Positions 16,532 through 24,206 of a DNA stretch of 48,322 nucleotides are shown in pieces. The notes below the pieces were generated by a model that had not been told where the DNA came from, made no database searches, and worked only from the letters and a program-made list of their open reading frames with translations. Where the stretch lies: the IMG/VR virus record IMGVR_UViG_3300026521_000291, positions 1 through 48,322 of that record, one strand, 5' to 3'. How positions within the stretch are numbered: the stretch's first letter is position 1; the number at the start of each line of letters is the position of its first letter. Origin of the DNA: a virus. Position numbers and translations under genes: made by a program.

Positions 16532-16747
16532 ATGAAAATGATTGATAAAATTGAAAACCTTTTAAAAGATTTAAAAGGCAATAGAAACATATTAAAATTA
16601 ATTAAATGCAAAGACATTTTTAAATATATTGGTGATAACAATTTAAATTGGTCTATGGAAGATATTGGAAGAAATCAAAAAGAAGATGTAATCAATAGCA
16701 TAATTAAACATAATCCAGAATATATAACTAAATTAAAAGGAAACTAA
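16532..16747 (+). CDS. Small hypothetical protein
   Basis: A 71-residue basic protein, not recognised, with AAGG about 9 bases before the ATG. It is helical and Lys/Asn-rich (IENLLKDLKGNRNILKLIKC; EDIGRNQKEDVINSIIKHNP). It starts 145 bases after the upstream gene and is followed one base later by the next start, so it is the first gene of a three-gene cluster (16532-17666). Confidence 0.6.
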   Translation: MKMIDKIENLLKDLKGNRNILKLIKCKDIFKYIGDNNLNWSMEDIGRNQKEDVINSIIKHNPEYITKLKGN

Positions 16748-16748
16748 A

Positions 16749-17018
16749 ATGATAGTTATTCAAACAAATGCAGCTTTAGGTTATGGAGAATATGCGACTT
16801 TTATCAAAATACTAAATGAAGAAAATAAATTTTTGTGTATATTTACAAATGAAGATAGAGATTGGGATAACAGCTATAAAGTTGGAGAAATTGAGGAATT
16901 TGATTATCCTTCTGAATATGATATAATTCCTGAACATAAACATAATTTGGTTCTTAAAGAAAGTCCTTTAAAAGGAACATATTTATATGAAGAATTTTTA
17001 AAAAAGGTAAAAGGATAA
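16749..17018 (+). CDS. Hypothetical protein, 89 residues
   Basis: Starts one base after the preceding stop, with AAAGGAAAC as Shine-Dalgarno. Not recognised. Acidic, with aromatic-rich strands (NKFLCIFTNEDRDWDNSYKV) and a C-terminal helix. Overlapping expression signals tie it to the 214-residue protein that follows three bases later. Confidence 0.6.
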   Translation: MIVIQTNAALGYGEYATFIKILNEENKFLCIFTNEDRDWDNSYKVGEIEEFDYPSEYDIIPEHKHNLVLKESPLKGTYLYEEFLKKVKG

Positions 17019-17021
17019 AAA

Positions 17022-17666
17022 ATGGTAAAAATATTTAATTTAGAAATGGCAATTCATTATTTGGAGAGAGATAAAGATTATAGTTTATTTACTTGTGGTT
17101 TATATCAAGATAATGATAGAGAGATAACACATGAAGATGTTGATGAATTAAGAAAATTAAAAGAAGAAAGTAAAAATTCTTGGATGTATCAATACTACAC
17201 ACAAAATCTTGGTGGCACAAAATGGGTTAAATATGCTGAATTAGATGTTTTTACTGTTGAAAAAGATATGTTTGGAAAATATCCAGGTTGGAATTCTGAA
17301 AGTGAATTCCTATATTTTGGTTATAGTTCCGTAGTTTGTGGTCTTCAAGAAAAAATAAGAAATCTTGAAAGTAAAGTAAACAACACAAAAGAAAGAGGTC
17401 AAAGATATTTTGAAGAAAATTCTGGATATCAAGAAATGATTCAAAAAATGTCTACTGATTTTGGTGCAGAATGTCCTAAAGATATTGAGAAAAAATTAAA
17501 AGCAGAATATGATAAATGCACAGATGAATATAAAAATTCATTTTATATTCTTCCTTATACAATGGCAGCAAAACATGTTGCTGATATGCTTAATAAATGG
17601 GCTTTTATTGCCGAAAGAACTGATGTAATCGATGGTTGGTATGCTGTTTGGTCCATAGGAGATTAA
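17022..17666 (+). CDS. Hypothetical protein, 214 residues
   Basis: Not recognised. AAAGGATAAAA precedes the ATG. The protein is Trp- and Tyr-rich (YQYYTQNLGGTKWVKYAELD; YPGWNSESEFLYFGYSSVVC), with a central charged coiled-coil-like stretch (EKIRNLESKVNNTKERGQRY) and a C-terminal WAFIAERTDVIDGWYAVW motif. It is the last gene of a tight three-gene cluster and is followed by promoter element copy E. Confidence 0.6.
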   Translation: MVKIFNLEMAIHYLERDKDYSLFTCGLYQDNDREITHEDVDELRKLKEESKNSWMYQYYTQNLGGTKWVKYAELDVFTVEKDMFGKYPGWNSESEFLYFGYSSVVCGLQEKIRNLESKVNNTKERGQRYFEENSGYQEMIQKMSTDFGAECPKDIEKKLKAEYDKCTDEYKNSFYILPYTMAAKHVADMLNKWAFIAERTDVIDGWYAVWSIGD

Positions 17667-17746
17667 AATGATAAGAATAACACAGATAGTTTAAAATTCG
17701 AAATTTTCATCACCATAAAATATATTATTAATCAATATTTAAGGAT

Positions 17747-17773
17747 AATAATCTTATAATATATTATATAAAA
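17747..17773 (+). promoter_or_regulatory. Recurrent promoter-like element, copy E
   Basis: Identical 27-bp element of the copy C subtype, with TTAAGGAT upstream and AAAAGGTTAAAAGGA downstream. It drives the RNA ligase gene. A weak 6-bp hairpin (17693-17707) precedes it. Confidence 0.75.
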
Positions 17774-17791
17774 GGTTAAAAGGAATAACAA

Positions 17792-18940
17792 ATGAAATAT
17801 TATTTAAAAACAAAACAAGAATGTGATGCTATCGTTGAAAGAAATGAAGCTTTTATATCAAAAACAGTTAATGTTGAAGGTACAAATGTAGCTATTTATG
17901 ACTATAGATTAGCAGCATTAAGCGATTTTGTTAATGAAGAAGCATTTGAATTAAGAGGATTATGTTTTGTAGAACAGCCTGATGGTTCTTGGAAAAGAAA
18001 TTTACTTATGAATAAGTTCTTCAATGTGAACCAAACCGAAGGTTGGATGTACGACGATGTTAAAGATAAAAAAATAACAAGAGTTCAAAATAAAGAAGAT
18101 GGTTCAATAATTTCATTTGTTAAATTTCCTAATGGTTCAATAAGAGCAAAATCTAAAACATCATTTATTTCTGACCAAGCACAAGCAGCACAGGAATTTT
18201 TTGATAGAAATTCAATAATGAAAGAAGAAGTGGATCATTTACTTTCAAAAGGTAAAACTCCTATATTTGAACTTGTTGGCCCCGAAAATCAAATAGTTCT
18301 TGAATACCAAAACACCGAATTGATATTGCTTCAAATCAGAAATGAAGATGGTACTTATATGTCAGAAAAAGATTTGAAATGTTATTCAATGAATATGGGT
18401 ATAAAACAAGCTGAAGTTTTTGATGAGTCATATCATAATTTAGATTATCTTCTTGAATTAAAGGAAACTAACCAAGAAAATATAGAAGGTTGGGTTGTAA
18501 CTTTTGAAGATGGACAAATGGCGAAAATAAAAACAGTTCACTATCTATCACTTCACGGTTTAATAGGACCAGATGCATTTAGAGAAAATCTATTAGTTAA
18601 AACAATACTTGATGGGAACATAGATGATGTTATATCTGCTTTGGTGCCTGGAGAGAAGAAAGATAAAATAGTTTTAATGAATGAAAAAGTATCTCATAAA
18701 TTCAATGATCTAGTAGTAGAATTTATAAGATTGAGAGGTGAATATTTTAACAAATATCAGGAAAATAGAAAAGAATTTGCTTTAAAATATAAAAAACATC
18801 CTTTATTTAGTTCAGTGATGAAAACGTTGAATACATCTATGAGAGATGTTGAAAAAACAGCTGAAGGTGCAGTTACTGAATTTATATTAAGACAATGTAA
18901 ATCACTTGGTGAAGCAAAAGATTTTTTGAGTAAAATATAA
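17792..18940 (+). CDS. rnlA: RNA ligase 1 (T4 Rnl1-type)
   Basis: A 382-residue ligase close in size to T4 Rnl1 (374). The nucleotidyltransferase motifs align with T4: ELRG (53-56), NKFFNVN (74-80), the AMP-accepting K101 in KEDGS, RAKSKTSFISDQA, E160 in FELVGPENQIVLEY, E232 in IEGWVV, and K245/K247 in AKIKT. The T4 enzyme reseals tRNA cut by the host PrrC anticodon nuclease together with Pnkp. The HD-kinase upstream would supply suitable ends. Preceded by promoter copy E and AAAAGGAA. Confidence 0.95.
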   Translation: MKYYLKTKQECDAIVERNEAFISKTVNVEGTNVAIYDYRLAALSDFVNEEAFELRGLCFVEQPDGSWKRNLLMNKFFNVNQTEGWMYDDVKDKKITRVQNKEDGSIISFVKFPNGSIRAKSKTSFISDQAQAAQEFFDRNSIMKEEVDHLLSKGKTPIFELVGPENQIVLEYQNTELILLQIRNEDGTYMSEKDLKCYSMNMGIKQAEVFDESYHNLDYLLELKETNQENIEGWVVTFEDGQMAKIKTVHYLSLHGLIGPDAFRENLLVKTILDGNIDDVISALVPGEKKDKIVLMNEKVSHKFNDLVVEFIRLRGEYFNKYQENRKEFALKYKKHPLFSSVMKTLNTSMRDVEKTAEGAVTEFILRQCKSLGEAKDFLSKI

Positions 18941-18957
18941 TAAAAATAAGGTTTAAA

Positions 18958-19197
18958 ATGATTAATTTAAATAAAATATTTCTGTATATTAAAAATATGA
19001 TGAATAAAATACAATGGGATTATGCAAACAAGCATTGTGAATTATACTGGATTTCACAATTTACATTTATTAGTGTAATTTTATCATTGTTTGGAGTAGA
19101 TCCATTGATTTATATATCAATGATATTTTTCTTTGGTGCTATTATTGTTATTCAAATTTTTATAGGAACATTATATGATATATTTGTTCGAAATTAA
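18958..19197 (+). CDS. Small membrane protein
   Basis: A 79-residue protein with two hydrophobic segments separated by a short VDP turn (about 31-46 and 50-72: FTFISVILSLFG, PLIYISMIFFFGAIIVIQIF). The N-terminal 27 residues are basic and polar. It starts 17 bases after the RNA ligase stop with AAGG upstream. Two-segment small membrane proteins include holins and antiholins, but nothing links this one to lysis genes. Confidence 0.6.
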   Translation: MINLNKIFLYIKNMMNKIQWDYANKHCELYWISQFTFISVILSLFGVDPLIYISMIFFFGAIIVIQIFIGTLYDIFVRN

Positions 19198-19217
19198 AGT
19201 TTAAAGATTAAAGTTTT

Positions 19218-19258
19218 AAGAAAAATAAATTAAGAAAAATAAATTAAGAAAAATAAAA
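19218..19258. repeat. 14-bp tandem array, about 2.7 copies
   Basis: AAGAAAAATAAATT is repeated between the stop at 19197 and the AAAGG of the next gene. Confidence 0.85.
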
Positions 19259-19267
19259 GGAAATTTT

Positions 19268-20260
19268 ATGTATTGCGATTTCAATCCAAAATTATTTAAA
19301 GAATTTATAAGCATAAAAAAGAAAATTAAACCAGAGTTGGCAGATGATTGGGAAATCATTCCATATTCATATAATACAAATTCTGGAATGATGCTTTATA
19401 GCGAAAAATTAAATCAAAAAATTGCTGATATTGATTTAAGAAGATTTTTACAATTTAGTAAAGATCAAAATCTTACCATTCAAGGTCTCAAACTCCAAGG
19501 AACATATGTTGTTGGAAATGATCGTTCTGTTTATACAAAGGATATGTTTAATAAATGGAAAGATAAATTTGATACCAGAACAGAGATTATAATTAATAAA
19601 AAGGATTATAAAGTAGGTCATAAATATTTAACTCCTTGTGGTGCAAAAGTGATATATTTAGGTTATAGATATGTTGCTAGTATTAAAGATGATTATGATT
19701 ATAAAAAAATAACAAAAATAACTAAAAAATATTATGTATGTGAACCACAAACAGAAAAATCTAAATTTACTCATAAACACACAAGGAGAATTTTTGAACT
19801 AAAACAAAAATTCACAGAAGATTTAGGAAAAGTTATGTATGATAATGAAGATATTGATTTGTATTTAGAATCCTTCAAATCACGAAATATTAATATAGCA
19901 TGTTTCGAAAAAGAAAAACCAAAAAATGTAGAATTTGGTTTAGTAGAATTATCTGATTTTGATAAAGAATCTTCAAAAAAATATTACCACGCTGAAAATT
20001 ATTATAGATGTTTGGTTGTCAAAATTGACAACAAATATTATGGTGGTTATTTAAATGTTAAAAATAACAAAAATGACAAAAATGACAAAATTGGCAAAAT
20101 TGGCAAAATTGGCAAAATTAACAAAAAAAGCTTAATACATTTCGATATAAAAACATTATCCTTAGGAAAACCATTACTAAGTTTATATGAAAGGGGTGAA
20201 TTAGTAGATGTGGATAAATCATATAGAATTGGATTAATTGATTCAAATTCTAAATTATAA
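19268..20260 (+). CDS. Hypothetical protein, 330 residues
   Basis: No family recognised. The N-terminal half has DWEIIPYSYNTNSGMMLYSE and KLQGTYVVGNDRSVYTKDMF. The middle is basic and Tyr-rich (GYRYVASIKDDYDYKKITKI). Near residues 265-285 is a Lys-Asn-Asp / Lys-Ile-Gly tripeptide repeat encoded by 9-bp units; the preceding and following segments (ENYYRCLVVKIDNKYYGGYL; SLIHFDIKTLSLGKPLLSLY) look like parts of one domain, so the repeat probably expands a surface loop. AAAGG precedes the ATG. The stop codon lies in a 15-bp tandem array. Confidence 0.65.
   Translation: MYCDFNPKLFKEFISIKKKIKPELADDWEIIPYSYNTNSGMMLYSEKLNQKIADIDLRRFLQFSKDQNLTIQGLKLQGTYVVGNDRSVYTKDMFNKWKDKFDTRTEIIINKKDYKVGHKYLTPCGAKVIYLGYRYVASIKDDYDYKKITKITKKYYVCEPQTEKSKFTHKHTRRIFELKQKFTEDLGKVMYDNEDIDLYLESFKSRNINIACFEKEKPKNVEFGLVELSDFDKESSKKYYHAENYYRCLVVKIDNKYYGGYLNVKNNKNDKNDKIGKIGKIGKINKKSLIHFDIKTLSLGKPLLSLYERGELVDVDKSYRIGLIDSNSKL
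20061..20123 (+). repeat. Coding 9-bp array (KND/KIG)
   Basis: About seven 9-bp units (AAAATGACA, then AAATTGGCA) encode Lys-Asn-Asp and Lys-Ile-Gly tripeptides in frame within the 330-residue protein. Confidence 0.9.
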
Positions 20261-20340
20261 TATATTGAATTATAATATATTGAATTATAATATATTGAAT
20301 TATAATATATTGAATTATAATATATTGAATTATAATATGT
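20253..20340. repeat. 15-bp tandem array, 5 copies
   Basis: AATTATAATATATTG repeats five times perfectly plus a partial copy. It starts inside the last codons of the upstream gene, and its stop TAA (20258-20260) is part of the first unit. Each unit has a TATAAT. Confidence 0.95.
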
Positions 20341-20359
20341 AATCTATACGTAATGAAAA

Positions 20360-20385
20360 CTATCTTATAATATATTATAAGATAG
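20360..20385. promoter_or_regulatory. 26-bp perfect palindrome, variant F of the promoter element
   Basis: CTATCTTATAATA is followed directly by its exact reverse complement, giving a 26-bp dyad. It contains the same TATAATATATTATA core as copies A-E, with the flanks made symmetrical. It may be a strong operator/promoter or a cruciform-forming site. Confidence 0.75.
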
Positions 20386-20475
20386 GTTCTTTATATAGGG
20401 ATAAAATACTACTCTGTATAAATAGGTTATGCAGTTTTAAGGAACATCGATAGTATCCCTATATAAAGAACCTAT
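20382..20475 (+). ncRNA. Structured RNA candidate with 22-bp closing stem
   Basis: A perfect 22-base inverted repeat (20382-20403 with 20454-20475) encloses 50 bases. Inside, CTGTATAA and TTATGCAG (about 20413-20433) form an 8-bp stem with one G-U pair and a 5-base loop. No coding frame or tRNA fold fits. It follows the 26-bp palindrome directly and lies 46 bases before the next start. Alternatives are a complex terminator, a replication-origin structure or a small mobile element. Confidence 0.6.
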
Positions 20476-20521
20476 TCAAATAACAAATTATATTCAGATA
20501 AAGGTTAAATAAAGGAAAATA

Positions 20522-20782
20522 ATGAAAAATGCAACTAATACACAAACAAATGAAGTAATTAAACCACTAAAAGTATATATCACCGATATTTCAAAAGATG
20601 ATGGGTTTTACCCTCTCTTTAATAAAATAAGAGGTGAGGTCTTTATAATTAGAGACGCATTTACTAATACTTCTGATGATGATAAATATAAAGTAATTTA
20701 TGGAAGATTTGTTAATCAAAAATTAGATTCTAATTTAAAAAATGAAATTATGTTTGTAAAAGCAAAATATAAATTATTATAA
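20522..20782 (+). CDS. Hypothetical protein, 86 residues
   Basis: No family recognised. AAAGG precedes the ATG. The sequence has IKPLKVYITDISKDDGFYPL, then KIRGEVFIIRDAF and DKYKVIYGRFVNQKL, a beta-rich pattern like a small barrel. The final codons, AAA TTA TTA TAA, are the start of the 18-bp tandem unit that follows. Confidence 0.6.
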   Translation: MKNATNTQTNEVIKPLKVYITDISKDDGFYPLFNKIRGEVFIIRDAFTNTSDDDKYKVIYGRFVNQKLDSNLKNEIMFVKAKYKLL

Positions 20783-20830
20783 ATTAATAAATTATTATAA
20801 ATTAATAAATTATTATAAATTAATAAATTA
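20771..20830. repeat. 18-bp tandem array, 3 copies
   Basis: AAATTATTATAAATTAAT repeats three times plus a partial copy. The first unit contains the final codons and stop of the upstream gene. Confidence 0.93.
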
Positions 20831-20863
20831 TATATTATTCAAATTAACTATAAAGGAAAACAA

Positions 20864-22693
20864 ATGGCAAAAAATGATTATAAATTTAAAGAATTGGATG
20901 ATATTCAATGGTTATTATTAAGACCTCATAATATTATTGGAACTATGCAAAATATAAAACAAACAGGTTTTGTTTTAAAAGATGGAAAATTTGTATATGA
21001 AGATTATACCATAGTTCCAGCATTTTTTAAAATTATTAATGAAATTATAGATAATTCGATTGATGCTTATATTAAAAGTAATTTTACTTGTGGTAATAAA
21101 ATAGATATTACGATGACTGATGATACTATTACAGTCAAAGATAATGGACCCGGTATTCCAATAGAAAAACATGGTGATTCATATATACCAGTTACTGCTT
21201 GGGGCAAACCTAGAGCAGGTACAAATTTTGATGATTCAAAAAATGTTGGATCATTAGGAATGAATGGTGTTGGTAGTTTTGCAACAGTAGTATTTAGTAA
21301 ATTATTTATAGGCGAAACTGCAGATGGTAAACATAAATTTAAAGTCGAATTTAAAAATAATCTATCAGAAACAATTTTTTCTAAACCTACCAAATCAACA
21401 AAAAGAGGTACTACAGTAACATTTAAACCAGATTTAGAAAGATTTGGATTAACCAAAATAGATAAAATATATAAAGATTTGGTGTATCAACGATTAATTA
21501 ATATAGCATTTAGTTATAAAGATTTACAATTTACATTTAATAAAAAAGCAATTAAAGTTAATTCAAAAACATATATTTCACAGTTTGGTGATAATGCAAC
21601 AATGTTTGAAGGTGAAAATTATGTTGTTGCATTTTTGCCAAACCCAGATGATGATTTTAGATTTTTTGCATATACAAATGGATTAGCAAATACAAAACAA
21701 GGTTCACAAATAGATTATTTTCTAGAAAGGGTTGTTAACACTAAATTAAAAGATAAACTTCAAAAAAAATATAAATCTATTAAAGCTGGTGACATAAAAA
21801 ATAAACTAACAATGATAGTATTTTTTAGAGGGTTTAAAACTCCAAAATTTGATGGTCAAGCAAAAGAACAATTTACATCACCAGCTTCAAAAATTAGCGA
21901 ATTCCTTGGAAAAATTGATTTTGATAAATGGGTAGATAAAATATACCAAAATAAAAGTATTGTAGAACCTATTATAGAAGTGTATAGAATTAAAGAAGAA
22001 TTTGAAAAAAGGAAAGCACTTAAAGGGTTAGAAAAACCTAAGAAAAGAATTGATACCAAAAAATACACCCCAGCTATTGGACGCAGAAAATATTTGTTAG
22101 TTGCAGAAGGAGAATCTGCTTCGGGTGGTCTGATGCCTGCTTTAGGTAGAGAAAATTTTGGTTATTTTGAACTTAAAGGTAAACCTTTGAATGCATATGA
22201 TGCTACTCAATCAAAATTTCAACAAAATGCGGAATTGAGTTTATTATATAACATTATTAAAACAGAAGGTTATGAAATGGTTATTTATGCCACAGATCAG
22301 GATCTTGATGGTTATACAATTCGTGGTCTATTAAATGGATTTTTTTACAAATATTTAAGAAGTGATTGGTTATTAAATGGTAAAGTCGGATCATTAAAAA
22401 CACCCATTCGCGGAAAAATAAAAAATGGAAAAATCATAGATTGGGTTTATAATTTATCAGATGGCGAAAAACTATCAAATCAAGGACAGTCAAAATACTT
22501 TAAAGGTATTGGATCTTGGAAACCAGAATGGTTGCAAACAGTAATTAAAAAAGATGGCATAGAAAAAATGATTGATATGTGGGAATTTGATGAAGCAGCG
22601 GATGAGACTATAGATTCTTGGTTAAATGGTAAAAGAGTAGATATCAGAAAAGAATATTTAAGAAATAATGATTTTGACTTGATTAAGTTGTAA
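20864..22693 (+). CDS. 39: DNA topoisomerase II large subunit (T4 gp39/gp60-type, unsplit)
   Basis: A 609-residue GyrB-type subunit. The GHKL ATPase motifs are NEIIDNSIDA (59-68), DNGPGIP (93-99) and GMNGVGS (132-138). The transducer domain follows, then the TOPRIM domain with AEGESASGG (acidic E) and TDQDLDG. In T4 this protein is split into gp39 and gp60; here ATPase and TOPRIM parts are continuous, as in many relatives. With the medium subunit at 24207 it forms a type IIA topoisomerase for replication. AAAGG precedes the ATG. The stop is the first TAA of a 10-bp tandem array. Confidence 0.95.
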   Translation: MAKNDYKFKELDDIQWLLLRPHNIIGTMQNIKQTGFVLKDGKFVYEDYTIVPAFFKIINEIIDNSIDAYIKSNFTCGNKIDITMTDDTITVKDNGPGIPIEKHGDSYIPVTAWGKPRAGTNFDDSKNVGSLGMNGVGSFATVVFSKLFIGETADGKHKFKVEFKNNLSETIFSKPTKSTKRGTTVTFKPDLERFGLTKIDKIYKDLVYQRLINIAFSYKDLQFTFNKKAIKVNSKTYISQFGDNATMFEGENYVVAFLPNPDDDFRFFAYTNGLANTKQGSQIDYFLERVVNTKLKDKLQKKYKSIKAGDIKNKLTMIVFFRGFKTPKFDGQAKEQFTSPASKISEFLGKIDFDKWVDKIYQNKSIVEPIIEVYRIKEEFEKRKALKGLEKPKKRIDTKKYTPAIGRRKYLLVAEGESASGGLMPALGRENFGYFELKGKPLNAYDATQSKFQQNAELSLLYNIIKTEGYEMVIYATDQDLDGYTIRGLLNGFFYKYLRSDWLLNGKVGSLKTPIRGKIKNGKIIDWVYNLSDGEKLSNQGQSKYFKGIGSWKPEWLQTVIKKDGIEKMIDMWEFDEAADETIDSWLNGKRVDIRKEYLRNNDFDLIKL

Positions 22694-22776
22694 TTGGTTG
22701 TAATTGGTTGTAATTGGTTGTAATTGGTTGTAATTGGTTGTAATTGGTTGTAATTGGTTGTAATTGGTTGTAATTA
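22691..22776. repeat. 10-bp tandem array, 8 copies
   Basis: TAATTGGTTG repeats eight times perfectly. The first TAA is the stop codon of the topoisomerase gene. The 10-bp period places TAA in every forward frame. Confidence 0.97.
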
Positions 22777-22820
22777 AGCTATGTTTAAGCTATAATTACC
22801 TATAATTTATATATAAATTA

Positions 22821-22855
22821 GAAATGGAAAAAATGAAAAACATTTTTTCCATTTC
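22821..22855 (+). terminator. 15-bp hairpin upstream of the MBL-fold gene
   Basis: GAAATGGAAAAAATG pairs perfectly with CATTTTTTCCATTTC around an AAAAA loop. The stem includes a T6 run. It ends 15 bases before the ATG at 22871, just upstream of the AAAGG. It could end the topoisomerase transcript or act as a leader structure. Confidence 0.7.
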
Positions 22856-22870
22856 ATTTAAAGGAAAATT

Positions 22871-23653
22871 ATGAAAGTAACTTGCATAGGAAGTGGTGGA
22901 GCATTTGATACAGATCAACCAAACTCTAGTTTTATTGTAAAACTAAAAATTAATAATGATAAAAATTATAGTCATATTTTAATAGACTGTGGTTATAATA
23001 TTTTTTCTGAATTAAAAAATAATTATATTGATTTACTAGAAAAAATAGATTATGTGTTCATCACTCACATGGATGATGATCATATAGGGTCTTTAAAAAG
23101 CCTAATTTATTATAGATATTTTATATTAGGAAAAATAACGAAAATTATTCAACCATCTTTATATAGTGTTTTGGACGATTTGCAAACATATTTGAAAGAT
23201 TTAAACAAAGAACTTAAAGGTTACGAATATAAACATACACAAATGTTTAAAATTGTTGAGATGAATTATTTAGATAATGGCGTAAAACAAATTATTGGTG
23301 TTCATCATACACCAAGTAGTGGAATACTAATTAAAGAAACATACACTAATTCAATAGTTGTTATCAGTGGAGACACAAAGGCTACACATAGGTTTGAGGA
23401 TGTTTTAAAAACATGTTTGAATAATGAAGGTGGTGATAAATACGAAGATAATATCAAACAGAGTATTATCTTTCATGATTATAGTTTTTGGAATGCTCCT
23501 TCAAAAAATACACATGCTTGTGAATCCGATATTCTTAGCGAGTATTCAGAAACATTTAGAAATCACTTAATTAAGTATCATAATTCTGATGCAAAACTTA
23601 ATGGCAACACTTGGGAATTTGACTCATCAAATTCCTGGACATTGCAACAATAA
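22871..23653 (+). CDS. Metallo-beta-lactamase-fold hydrolase
   Basis: A 260-residue protein with the MBL-fold layout. It opens with KVTCIGSGGAFDTDQPNSSF, then ILIDCG (strand and Asp). The metal motif FITHMDDDHIGS (H66-x-D68-x-D70-H71) has Asp at the usual second His. It continues with VHHTPSSG, VISGDTK (D171 region) and FHDYSF. RNase Z-type and cyclic-nucleotide-hydrolysing relatives share this organisation, including the anti-Pycsar phosphodiesterase Apyc1. The substrate here cannot be decided. It interrupts the two topoisomerase genes. AAAGG precedes the ATG. A 15-bp hairpin lies in the leader. Confidence 0.82.
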   Translation: MKVTCIGSGGAFDTDQPNSSFIVKLKINNDKNYSHILIDCGYNIFSELKNNYIDLLEKIDYVFITHMDDDHIGSLKSLIYYRYFILGKITKIIQPSLYSVLDDLQTYLKDLNKELKGYEYKHTQMFKIVEMNYLDNGVKQIIGVHHTPSSGILIKETYTNSIVVISGDTKATHRFEDVLKTCLNNEGGDKYEDNIKQSIIFHDYSFWNAPSKNTHACESDILSEYSETFRNHLIKYHNSDAKLNGNTWEFDSSNSWTLQQ

Positions 23654-23657
23654 AATA

Positions 23658-23685
23658 ATTTAAGAGTAATTAATCGCTCTTAAAT
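23658..23685 (+). terminator. Hairpin after the MBL-fold gene
   Basis: ATTTAAGAG and CTCTTAAAT form a 9-bp stem with a 10-base loop, 4 bases after the stop. It is the first of two structured elements in the 231-base gap to 23884. Confidence 0.6.
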
Positions 23686-23687
23686 AT

Positions 23688-23760
23688 AGATATTGTGTTA
23701 TATGGCGATAAAAGTAATTTTAAGCGCCATATAAGTCGTTTTAAATTAATGTCAATATCT
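23688..23760 (+). ncRNA. Nested stem-loop RNA candidate with GUAA tetraloop
   Basis: An outer 8-bp stem (AGATATTG 23688-23695 with CAATATCT 23753-23760) encloses a 10-bp stem (TTATATGGCG 23698-23707 with CGCCATATAA 23725-23734). That stem is topped by TAAAA-GTAA-TTTTA, a 5-bp stem closed by a GNRA-type tetraloop. No reading frame occupies it. The remaining gap to 23884 holds AT-rich sequence and a promoter-like element. Confidence 0.55.
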
Positions 23761-23840
23761 TAAACACCACTATTATCATAAACTCATTATACCCCATTTA
23801 AACATATTAATGGTTTAATGTAATTCATATGTAAACATAA

Positions 23841-23863
23841 TTATCTTATAATATATTTATAAA
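23841..23863 (+). promoter_or_regulatory. Diverged promoter-like element, copy G
   Basis: TTATCTTATAATATATTTAT matches the recurrent element except in its right half. Downstream, the 11-bp segment ATAAAGGATAT is duplicated, giving two tandem Shine-Dalgarno sequences before the ATG at 23885. Confidence 0.6.
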
Positions 23864-23884
23864 GGATATATAAAGGATATATAT

Positions 23885-24112
23885 ATGAAAAATAAATATT
23901 TACTTAATTGGGAAAACTATGAAGGTAATATAATAAATACATTAAATGTAACATCAAATAAAGATGCTAAAATAATATATGATTATTTTAGTAAAAATTT
24001 ATCATGCAACGAAATACTTAATATAATTAATATAAGTGACAAAGAAGCACTTGATGATTATAAGGATGATATATGGTATGATTTAGAAGGAGATAGATTT
24101 ATATATTTATAA
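23885..24112 (+). CDS. Small hypothetical protein
   Basis: A 75-residue acidic protein, not recognised. It has two AAAGG sequences (about 10 and 21 bases upstream) in a duplicated leader segment. The sequence starts with KNKYLLNWENYEGNIINTLN and contains SNKDAKIIYDYFSKNLSCNE and a C-terminal WYDLEGDRFIYL. It sits between the MBL-fold gene and the topoisomerase medium subunit. Confidence 0.6.
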   Translation: MKNKYLLNWENYEGNIINTLNVTSNKDAKIIYDYFSKNLSCNEILNIINISDKEALDDYKDDIWYDLEGDRFIYL

Positions 24113-24186
24113 AACAATAAAACAATAAAATATTAAAACAATAAAATATTAAAATATTAAAATAATAAATATATAAATCAATAAAC
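24113..24186. repeat. AT-rich degenerate repeats
   Basis: Alternating ACAATAAA and ATATTAAA units fill the spacer before the topoisomerase medium subunit. They are less regular than the other arrays. Confidence 0.7.
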
Positions 24187-24206
24187 AAATATAGATAAGG
24201 ATATAT

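Noticed and set aside
16425-16532. 35-codon hydrophobic ORF overlapping the next start (TAATG)
   Set aside because: No ribosome-binding site and it follows a terminator hairpin; it cannot be told from chance in AT-rich sequence.
20382-20475. tRNA or tRNA-like gene
   Set aside because: No acceptor/anticodon/T-arm arrangement, no T-loop consensus and a 22-bp closing stem too long for a tRNA.
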